From: Elusimicrobiota bacterium
GTDB lineage: Bacteria; Elusimicrobiota; Elusimicrobia; UBA1565; JACRDR01
DNA length: 5,253 bases
Reading direction: 5' to 3'
Assembly (NCBI GenBank): GCA_016212845.1
Contig: JACRDR010000477.1
Span: 1-5,253, forward strand
The notes below the pieces were generated by a model. That model worked only from the letters and a program-made list of their open reading frames with translations, ran no database searches and was not told the DNA's origin. Below are positions 1 to 5,007 of this stretch, in pieces. Made by a program: the position numbers and the translations under genes. Numbering within the stretch: position 1 is the stretch's first letter; each line of letters begins with the position of its first letter.

Positions 1-413
1 CCGCGGCCCCAGGCCTCGTCGCGCGTTTCCTTCATGAACTCGCGCTTGTAGCTCGCGGTCTGCTTGAACTTCCAGCGGCCGCCCGGGTCGGAGTAGAGGC
101 CGCTGACGGCGACGCGATGGTCCATGCGCTGCTGGAAGAGGGTGCCGCTGCCGACGGGATCGGTGACGGGCTTGGTGCCCTGGTACTCGACGGAGTAGGT
201 CGGAAGCAGGGTCCAGCGGTCGTTGAACTTCATCGCCGGCGAGATGTTGCCGACCGCGTTGCCGTTGACGCTGGACTTATTGCCCGCGAAGAAGTACTGG
301 CCGCCGAGGAGGCTCAGCTGATACATCGGGATGTACTCAAAGGCGCCGGCGTTGGCCGTTAGGAAAGCGCAAAAAACAAAGAGGGCACGCCGCGAGCCGA
401 AGAGTGAGCGCAT
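1..413 (-). CDS. Predicted outer-membrane beta-barrel-like protein, 5' part only
   Basis: Reading the minus strand from the ATG at 413 gives 137 uninterrupted codons up to the window edge, so the C-terminal part is missing. Residues 1-24 look like a Sec signal peptide: basic start with R2, R8 and R9, hydrophobic core 10-19, and an A-G-A cleavage site before F25. The mature part is rich in Gly, Tyr, Phe and Trp, with short alternating polar/hydrophobic stretches (around residues 60-72 and 88-120), as in outer-membrane beta-strands. I recognise no named family. The start is chosen because an AGGA sits 10 bases upstream and the signal peptide begins there. The gene lies 12 bases after the FecR-protein stop, so it is very probably in the same transcript and translationally coupled. 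The two proteins may act together at the cell envelope, which is an inference from position. A soluble periplasmic beta-rich protein is the main alternative. Confidence 0.75.
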   Translation of the reverse strand, partial: MRSLFGSRRALFVFCAFLTANAGAFEYIPMYQLSLLGGQYFFAGNKSSVNGNAVGNISPAMKFNDRWTLLPTYSVEYQGTKPVTDPVGSGTLFQQRMDHRVAVSGLYSDPGGRWKFKQTASYKREFMKETRDEAWGR

Positions 414-423
414 CAGTTGTCGT

Positions 424-427
424 TCCT
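424..427 (-). promoter_or_regulatory. Shine-Dalgarno AGGA overlapping the upstream stop codon
   Basis: On the minus strand the TAG stop of the FecR gene (428-426) is embedded in TTAGGAAC. The AGGA is 10 bases from the ATG at 413. A ribosome terminating on the FecR gene therefore sits on the ribosome-binding site of the next gene, which favours coupled translation. Confidence 0.6.
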
Positions 428-2027
428 AAGGAATCAGTCCAGACTCAATGAGGATTCTCGGCGAGACCGCCAAATCGATCTTCCGCCCGCCGAACTCGCC
501 GGCGGTGATGATCTGCTCATAGTTCCACTTGAGCAGGATGCTCTTGAAAGCGGGGCCCGACGTCGCGCCGGTGAAGTTCGAAGTGTTGGCGATCTTGCCT
601 TCGTCGCTGATGATGTAGTTCTCGAACTTGTCCCAGACGGTGCCCAAAGCGTTCTCGCGGTAGATATTCTGCTGGAACTTGCCCGGGTTCGGCTCCATGC
701 TGCAGTGGTCCGCGTCCACGCACTGATTGGCCGTGCCGTTGTTGCAGAGCGGGCCCTTGCAGGTCACGACGTCCACGCGAGCGATGTCGCCGTTGTAGTT
801 GCGGATGCCGGTCGTAATGCCGGCCAAGGCGTTGGCGTTGACGAACGCCGGCGCCGCGCCGCCGGGAGACCACGACGTATGCGCGATGCCGTTAAAGTTG
901 AGAGTGTAGTTCTGATACAGCGTGCTCCAGAAAGAGTCGTTGCCCGAGGCGGCGCCCGCGTCCGCGTTCGGGACGCTGAGGCGGACGATGCCGTCGACCT
1001 GCGGATCGAACGCGGACGTGATATTGTCCGTGTTGTCCCCATTGTTGTTGAGGTCGACGAGATGTCCGCCGGTGGCCCGCTCAACCACGCTGTCGGTCGT
1101 GTTCGAGCGGCCGGTCTCGAAGGAGGAGAGGAAGTACTCGGGCTTGTTGATCGCCTGGCCCTGGATCTGGCGGAGCGCCACGCTTAGGTCTTGGGGAAGG
1201 TTCTTATTAAAGGTACCGGTGTAGTAGAAGTAGTTGAAGCTGTCGACGCGCTCGTTGAGCACGACGAGCTTGAACTGATCGGGCTGCGGGCGGATGATGT
1301 ACTGCTCCATCCGGACGCGGTTGCCGTTGACGTCGATGATCGCCTTACCTTCCTGGTAGACGGCGGACTTGATCTCGTTGGCGGCCGCCGCCTGGACTTC
1401 TTCCTTAGTCATGTCCAGGCCGACTTCGCGCTTGAGGGCCTGGCGGGTCTTCTCGGGGCCCTGCTCGGAGGAGCCTTCGGACTTCGTCGTGATGCCGGCC
1501 TGCGTGACGTCGACCTTCTGGCCTTCGGAGAGGAGGACTTCGTTGCCCTTGGTGTCGCCGACGCCGACCAAGCCGGAGAAGACGGCGACGCTGGTGTTGC
1601 CGCCTTCGGCGACGTTCACGCCGAACTCCGTGCCGCGAACCGAGCAGACGGCGGTGGGCGTCTTGACCTGGAAGCGGCGCGACAACGCCTTCGTGACCCA
1701 GGCCTTCATGAAGCCGAGGCTGAACTTCATCGTCGCCTGGTTGTTCTCGGCCTCCTCGAGCGCGAACGCGGAGTTCGGGCCCAGCTCGACCTTCGAGCCG
1801 TCGTCGAACTTCACGACCGTGCGCGAGCCGCGGCCGGTCTTGATCTCGTCGCCCTTGCCGACGACGTGACCGGCGCCGGAGACCGAGCCCCACGACGAGC
1901 TCTCGGACTTGCGGATCTGGACGCTGCCGACGGCGTCGTCGATGGCGGCGCCCGCGAAGGCGAATGACGGGAGAATGGAGGAGAGCGCGGCTAGGAAAAG
2001 AAAAAGCGGGAGGCGCGTCGTATTCAT
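426..2027 (-). CDS. Secreted FecR-domain protein with long uncharacterised C-terminal region
   Basis: The product is 533 residues. Residues 1-25 form a typical Sec signal peptide (hydrophobic core L6-L19, A-F-A cleavage site before G26). Residues 28 to about 175 match the FecR fold (PF04773 type): an opening beta segment (AIDDAVGSVQIRK), the G-D-E-I-K-T-G-R-G-S-R motif at 59-69, F-D-D-G-S near 74-78, a long beta segment around 100-112, and the hallmark V-K-T-P-T-A...V-R-G-T-E-F at 121-135. Residues 185-225 are charged and probably helical. From about 228 to 533 I recognise no domain. This part carries an Asp/Asn-rich loop at 325-335 and four cysteines at 423, 428, 436 and 442. Classical FecR proteins are membrane-bound anti-sigma regulators next to an ECF sigma gene. 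This one is exported and has no sigma neighbour, so a sensor or scaffold role in the periplasm or on the cell surface is more likely. It is followed closely by a barrel-like gene and preceded by its own promoter. Confidence 0.88.
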   Translation of the reverse strand: MNTTRLPLFLFLAALSSILPSFAFAGAAIDDAVGSVQIRKSESSSWGSVSGAGHVVGKGDEIKTGRGSRTVVKFDDGSKVELGPNSAFALEEAENNQATMKFSLGFMKAWVTKALSRRFQVKTPTAVCSVRGTEFGVNVAEGGNTSVAVFSGLVGVGDTKGNEVLLSEGQKVDVTQAGITTKSEGSSEQGPEKTRQALKREVGLDMTKEEVQAAAANEIKSAVYQEGKAIIDVNGNRVRMEQYIIRPQPDQFKLVVLNERVDSFNYFYYTGTFNKNLPQDLSVALRQIQGQAINKPEYFLSSFETGRSNTTDSVVERATGGHLVDLNNNGDNTDNITSAFDPQVDGIVRLSVPNADAGAASGNDSFWSTLYQNYTLNFNGIAHTSWSPGGAAPAFVNANALAGITTGIRNYNGDIARVDVVTCKGPLCNNGTANQCVDADHCSMEPNPGKFQQNIYRENALGTVWDKFENYIISDEGKIANTSNFTGATSGPAFKSILLKWNYEQIITAGEFGGRKIDLAVSPRILIESGLIP

Positions 2028-2041
2028 GCTCGGAGTTTCAT
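2024..2041 (-). other. Possible five-codon upstream ORF overlapping the FecR start
   Basis: On the minus strand, ATGAAACTCCGAGCATGA begins at 2041. It encodes M-K-L-R-A and its stop overlaps the FecR ATG (2027) as ATGA. It would begin only about six bases after the predicted transcription start. No Shine-Dalgarno precedes either ATG. It may be chance, since an 18-base ORF carries little statistical weight. Confidence 0.2.
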
Positions 2042-2053
2042 GAAAGACATCAG

Positions 2054-2082
2054 AGTCTAACAGCGTCGTCTCCCTTTGTCAA
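2054..2082 (-). promoter_or_regulatory. Sigma-70 promoter for the FecR-protein / barrel-protein unit
   Basis: The minus strand shows a perfect -35 TTGACA (2082-2077), a 17-base spacer, and -10 TAGACT (2059-2054) preceded by TGT, which makes it an extended -10 element. Transcription would start near 2047, leaving a leader of only about 20 bases before the ATG at 2027. No convincing Shine-Dalgarno lies in that leader. Spacing and -35 match are close to the housekeeping consensus, consistent with the RpoD encoded further along the window. Confidence 0.75.
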
Positions 2083-2088
2083 TGCAAC
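2083..2088 (+). promoter_or_regulatory. TGCAAC box 1, abutting the FecR-gene -35 element
   Basis: TGCAAC on the plus strand, directly adjoining the TTGACA of the minus-strand promoter on its upstream side. It is one of three copies in the divergent region. A regulator bound here could contact RNA polymerase. The operator role is inferred from position and repetition only. Confidence 0.3.
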
Positions 2089-2124
2089 TTTCGTCACGGC
2101 CGGAAGACGCGTACGTCAAACCGG

Positions 2125-2131
2125 TGCAACG
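2125..2131 (+). promoter_or_regulatory. TGCAACG box 2, left arm of inverted repeat
   Basis: TGCAACG forms a perfect 7-base inverted repeat with CGTTGCA at 2158-2164. It lies 42 bases (about four helical turns) from box 1 and falls in the -35 area of the plus-strand promoter, which lacks a recognisable -35 hexamer. A protein bound here could activate or block that promoter. This is inference from sequence symmetry. Confidence 0.35.
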
Positions 2132-2140
2132 GGCCAATTG

Positions 2141-2149
2141 TGCTATAAT
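2141..2149 (+). promoter_or_regulatory. Extended -10 promoter for the TM-helix protein gene
   Basis: TGCTATAAT gives a perfect -10 hexamer at 2144-2149 with the extended TGn motif. At 16-18 base spacing the -35 position reads like ACCGGTGC and does not resemble TTGACA. The promoter would therefore depend on the extended -10, or on an activator. Transcription would start near 2156, giving a leader of about 52 bases to the ATG at 2208. Confidence 0.7.
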
Positions 2150-2157
2150 CGCACCCG

Positions 2158-2164
2158 CGTTGCA
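2158..2164 (-). promoter_or_regulatory. TGCAACG box 3, right arm of inverted repeat
   Basis: CGTTGCA on the plus strand is the mirror of box 2; arm centres are 33 bases apart, about three helical turns. It lies just downstream of the predicted start site of the plus-strand transcript, a typical repressor position. The flanks of boxes 2 and 3 also resemble each other (TGCAACGGGCC and TGCAACGCGGG). Confidence 0.35.
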
Positions 2165-2207
2165 AGTGTAATTTCAGTCACACCTGGCCCCAGTTTCTCG
2201 ACGAGGA

Positions 2208-2909
2208 ATGAGACCCGAACTGATCGAATTGCTGACGAACCCGTTCATCACGCTATCGCAGCGCTTCATGGCCGCGGTGCCGCGCTTTTTGGCCGCGTTC
2301 CTGTTCTTGGTCGCGGGCCTCTTCGCCGCGAGATTGATGCGGACGGTGGCGGAGCGGGTGCTCGATCGCGCGCGCGTGGACGACGCACTGGGCAAGGTGG
2401 GAGTCAACGAGGTCCTGGCCCGTCTCGGCCTCGGGCGAAGCCCGAGCTACGTGATCTCGTTCCTCATCTACTGGTTCATCCTGCTGGCCTTCTTCGTTTC
2501 GGCGGCCAACGCGGTGGACCTCACCATCGTCTCGCAGCTGCTCGAGCGCTTCATGCTGTTCTTGCCCTCGGTCATCGCGGCGATCCTGATCCTTTTCGGC
2601 GGGCTGGTATTCGCGGCCTTCCTCTCCGGCGTCGTCGGAAACGCCGCCGTCGCCAACAACGTGCGCGGCGGGCAATTCCTGGCCAAGGCGGCCTACGCGT
2701 TCGTGCTCGGCTTCACAACGCTTTTGGCCGCGGAACAGCTCGGCCTGCAGATGCTGCTCCTCTCGTCCTCCTTCCAGATCATCCTCGCCTCCCTGGGGCT
2801 GACTTTCGCCCTGGCTTTCGGTCTCGGAGGCAGAGGGATCGCCGAGGAGCTCCTCAGGGAAGCCCTCAGCCGGAAACAGGCCTCCCAGCCCCCCCCGCCG
2901 CACCCGTAA
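2208..2909 (+). CDS. Conserved TM-helix (MscS-related) integral membrane protein
   Basis: The product is 233 residues with about five hydrophobic segments: roughly 23-45, 80-102, 117-143, 158-178 and 186-206. The pattern P-S-V-I-A-A-I-L-I-L-F-G-G at 120-132, a small-residue stretch after it, and the closing A-L-A-F-G-L-G-G-R-G at 201-210 followed by an amphipathic helix resemble the 'conserved TM helix' family (PF05552 type) related to mechanosensitive channels. The soluble beta domain of true MscS channels is absent, so channel activity is uncertain. An in-frame TAA lies at 2169-2171 and there is no upstream ATG, so the ATG at 2208 is the best start. However, its GAGGA (2203-2207) abuts it with no spacer; a CTG at 2220 would have better spacing but is an unusual codon. 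The tail is proline-rich (PPPPHP). The gene has its own promoter and is divergent from the FecR gene and convergent with the rpoD block. Confidence 0.8.
   Translation: MRPELIELLTNPFITLSQRFMAAVPRFLAAFLFLVAGLFAARLMRTVAERVLDRARVDDALGKVGVNEVLARLGLGRSPSYVISFLIYWFILLAFFVSAANAVDLTIVSQLLERFMLFLPSVIAAILILFGGLVFAAFLSGVVGNAAVANNVRGGQFLAKAAYAFVLGFTTLLAAEQLGLQMLLLSSSFQIILASLGLTFALAFGLGGRGIAEELLREALSRKQASQPPPPHP
2889..2896 (+). repeat. Run of eight C near the 3' end of the TM-helix gene
   Basis: Eight consecutive cytosines encode part of the proline tail. A one-base insertion would replace the last few residues and end at a TAA at 2921-2923, so slippage would change only the tail. No promoter or start codon is affected. 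Confidence 0.6.
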
Positions 2910-2937
2910 GCCCCCCTCTATAAAGGAAGGACCGGCG
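2910..2937. other. 28-base convergent gap without a clear terminator
   Basis: The plus-strand membrane gene and the minus-strand rpoD block end facing each other here. The only pairing is AGGACCG (2928-2934) with CGGTCTT (2946-2952, one G-U pair), with an 11-base loop. It is followed by no T-run on either strand, so I do not call an intrinsic terminator. Confidence 0.4.
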
Positions 2938-3255
2938 CTAACGGTCGGTCTTAGGAGCCGGCGGCGCCTTGGTGCGCACGGACGGGCGTCCGGTGCGTGA
3001 GAGCACCATAGGCGGGATGGAGTTGGGGGCCAGGAAAGACTCGGATACCCCCTCTTGAGCGGGACGCTGGGCGCCCGCCAAGGGCTGGACGGAAGTCGGA
3101 GTGACCTTGAGGGGCGGCGGCGGAGGAAGCGAGACCGTCGCCCCTCCGCCGCGCCACCGCTCGGCCCCGAAATAGAGGATGATCGCGGCCAAGGAGACCG
3201 CGAGCGCCAAAAGGAGCCAGTCGAAGAGACCCGCCTCCTTCTTGCGCTTCCTCAC
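2938..3255 (-). CDS. Small single-pass membrane protein with proline-rich tail, unknown function
   Basis: The predicted product has 105 residues. It has a short basic N-terminus (R-K-R-K-K at 2-6), one hydrophobic segment at about 10-29 ending near Y28-F29, then a Pro-rich region (five prolines at 44-48) and a low-complexity Pro/Ala/Arg tail. By the positive-inside rule the N-terminus is cytoplasmic and the tail outside the membrane. The start is a GTG at 3255 whose last bases overlap the rpoD TGA, giving a GTGA overlap; no ATG or nearer Shine-Dalgarno exists, so initiation would rely on ribosomes finishing rpoD. The same frame stays open far upstream inside rpoD, but that part reads as Arg/Pro/His-rich shadow sequence and I exclude it. 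I recognise no family. The layout (basic stub, anchor, Pro-rich linker) recalls proteins that span the periplasm, but no functional domain is visible. Confidence 0.65.
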   Translation of the reverse strand: MRKRKKEAGLFDWLLLALAVSLAAIILYFGAERWRGGGATVSLPPPPPLKVTPTSVQPLAGAQRPAQEGVSESFLAPNSIPPMVLSRTGRPSVRTKAPPAPKTDR

Positions 3256-4970
3256 TGTTCGAGATAGTCCCGAAGAGACTTCGACCGGGAGGGATGGCGG
3301 AGCTTGCGGATCGCCTTCGCCTCGATCTGACGGACGCGCTCTCGCGTGACCTTGAAGATGCGGCCCACTTCCTCGAGCGTGCGCGGATAGCCCGAGTCGA
3401 TGCCGAAACGCAGCTTGATGATCTTCGCCTCGCGGTCGGTGAGGGTCGACAGCACCTTCTCCACCTCGCCGCGGCGCAGGTACGTCTGCGCGGACATCGA
3501 CGGCGCGGGGCCGCCGCGATCCTCGATGAAGTCCTCGAGGTAGGAGTCCTCGTCCTCGCCGATCGGCGTGGAGAGCGAGATCGGCTCCTGCATGATCTTG
3601 AGGACGTTCTTCACCTTGTCCATCGAGATGTGCAGGTGCCGCGTGTACTCCTCGAGGCTCGGATCGCGGCCGAACTCCTGGCGGTAGCGGCGCGTGACCT
3701 TGGTGAGCTTCGAGATGAGCTCCTTCATGTGCACCGGGATGCGGATGGTGCGCGCCTGGTCGGCGATCGCGCGGTTGATCGACTGGCGGATCCACCACGT
3801 GGCGTAGGTCGAGAACTTGAACCCTCGCTTGTACTCGAACTTCTCGACCGCCTTCATGAGGCCGAGGCCGCCCTCTTGGATGAGGTCGGAGAGCTCGAGG
3901 TTCGAGTTGATGTGCTTCTTGGCGATCGAGACGACGAGCCGCAGGTTCGCCTTGATCAGCTTGAGCTTGTCGGTGAGGATCTGGCCCTCGAGGGTCACGA
4001 TCTTGTCGTTGAGCTCGAGAAACTTCTCGACGGGGATCGGCAGCGAGTGCTTCAGGCGCTCGAGCCGGTCGAGCACGATGGCCATGTTCTCGAGAGCCGC
4101 CTCGACGGCGGTCGTCGCGTAGCCGGTGCGGTCGCGGAACTTGGACTCGGAGAGTTTGCCGCGCTGGACCTGGCCGAACATCGTCTTGAGCTCCGGGTAG
4201 GGCGCGTTGTAGCGCCGGGCGTAGCGGTCGAGCTCGTCTTGGCACTCGCGGATCTTCTGCGCGAAGTTCTTGATCTTGTTGGTGAGACGCTTCACCTTGT
4301 CCTGGTTCAGGTTGAGGGCCAGGATGCGGTTGACGATCTCCTTGGTGCGCTGCTCGACGCGCTTGTTGAGGACCTTGCGCTGAGCGTTGTTGAGATTCGG
4401 ATTCTTGAGCCGCTCGCGGAGCTTGTTGATCTCCCGCTCGCTCTTGGTGATGAACTGGGCGACGGACTTCATCTTGCGCCGCATGCCGGAGAGCTCGCTG
4501 GCGGTCTTGCGGCCGCGGGGCATGAGCTCTTTCGGCGTCATCTCCTGCTGGGCGATGAGCGTCTCCCAGTTGCGGATTTCGCGCATGGTGACGGGAGACT
4601 CGAGGACGAGGAGCCGGAGCTCCTTTTCGCGCTCGCGCACGTTGCGGGCGAGCGTGACTTCCTCTTCGCGGTTGAGAAGCGGGACCTTGCCCATCTCGGA
4701 CAGGTACATGCGGATGGAGCTCGAGACGTCGGGGCTCGAGTCCCAATCCTCGGTGTAGGCTTCCTTTTCGGCGGGAGAGACGATCTTATACTTCTTGCGG
4801 TCGACGACCTCGATGCCGAGGTCCTCGAGCGTCGTCATCAGTCCGTCGATCTCCTCCGAGGACATCGAGGCGGTGGTCAGCGAGCGGTTGATCTCTTCCA
4901 GCGTGAGGTAACCGTGCTCCTTGCCGAGCTCGATGAGGTCGCGAAGAGCGGCCTTCGTAGGCGTTCCCAT
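3252..4970 (-). CDS. rpoD: Primary (housekeeping) RNA polymerase sigma factor RpoD
   Basis: The 572-residue product directs RNA polymerase to -35/-10 promoters. Domains in order: region 1.1 at about 1-60; region 1.2 at 84-117 (S-S-I-R-M-Y-L-S-E-M-G); a long, charged, helical non-conserved region at about 130-320; regions 2.1-2.4 at about 336-405; region 3 at about 410-490 with the finger G-E-D-E-D-S-Y-L-E-D-F (471-481); region 4 at about 498-560. The -10 melting aromatics are present (F384, F386, Y389, W392, W393) and Q396 is kept. The position equivalent to E. coli T440 is N399. The region 4.2 helix-turn-helix (531-557) includes V-T-R-E-R-V-R-Q at 541-548, nearly identical to the E. coli -35 reader. 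Presence of region 1.1 and the full non-conserved region marks a primary rather than alternative sigma. The start has AGGAG 10 bases upstream. The gene follows a probable dnaG end by 37 bases and overlaps the next gene. Confidence 0.97.
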   Translation of the reverse strand: MGTPTKAALRDLIELGKEHGYLTLEEINRSLTTASMSSEEIDGLMTTLEDLGIEVVDRKKYKIVSPAEKEAYTEDWDSSPDVSSSIRMYLSEMGKVPLLNREEEVTLARNVREREKELRLLVLESPVTMREIRNWETLIAQQEMTPKELMPRGRKTASELSGMRRKMKSVAQFITKSEREINKLRERLKNPNLNNAQRKVLNKRVEQRTKEIVNRILALNLNQDKVKRLTNKIKNFAQKIRECQDELDRYARRYNAPYPELKTMFGQVQRGKLSESKFRDRTGYATTAVEAALENMAIVLDRLERLKHSLPIPVEKFLELNDKIVTLEGQILTDKLKLIKANLRLVVSIAKKHINSNLELSDLIQEGGLGLMKAVEKFEYKRGFKFSTYATWWIRQSINRAIADQARTIRIPVHMKELISKLTKVTRRYRQEFGRDPSLEEYTRHLHISMDKVKNVLKIMQEPISLSTPIGEDEDSYLEDFIEDRGGPAPSMSAQTYLRRGEVEKVLSTLTDREAKIIKLRFGIDSGYPRTLEEVGRIFKVTRERVRQIEAKAIRKLRHPSRSKSLRDYLEQ

Positions 4971-4980
4971 GTCTAGTATT

Positions 4981-4985
4981 CTCCT
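4981..4985 (-). promoter_or_regulatory. Shine-Dalgarno of rpoD
   Basis: AGGAG on the minus strand, 10 bases before the ATG at 4970. It fixes the rpoD start, since the next in-frame Met is residue 36, inside region 1.1. Confidence 0.75.
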
Positions 4986-5007
4986 GTTTGCGTCACCTGA
5001 ATATGTA

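Noticed and set aside
117..362. 81-codon plus-strand frame
   Set aside because: It lies opposite the signal-peptide-bearing barrel-like gene, has no ribosome-binding site and no plausible domain.
417..1967. Long plus-strand frames (417-1187, 1191-1967) antisense to the FecR gene
   Set aside because: Low-complexity Arg/Ala/Val/Asp composition typical of GC-rich antisense frames. The minus strand carries a signal peptide and FecR motifs.
1964..2923. 319-codon plus-strand frame spanning the divergent promoter region
   Set aside because: It crosses the FecR gene start and both promoters, and its second half overlaps the TM-helix gene in another frame with Arg/Pro-rich shadow composition.
2928..2952. 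Hairpin at the convergent gene ends as a bidirectional terminator
   Set aside because: A seven-base stem including a G-U pair with an 11-base loop, followed by no T-run on either strand.
3256..4746. N-terminal 500 residues of the 602-codon minus-strand frame ending at 2938
   Set aside because: This stretch overlaps rpoD in another frame and is Arg/Pro/His/Gly-rich shadow sequence. Only the last 105 codons, beyond the rpoD stop, look like a protein.
3294..4976. 560-codon open frame on the plus strand opposite rpoD
   Set aside because: It is a mirror of rpoD in a GC-rich genome. Its composition is Leu/Asp/Arg/Val-heavy with no recognisable motifs, while the opposite strand encodes an unmistakable sigma factor.
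4971..5007. Separate promoter for rpoD in the 37-base gap after the probable dnaG
   Set aside because: Some AT-rich sequence is present (TACATATT on the minus strand) but there is no matching -35 at proper spacing, and the gap is too short to support a call.
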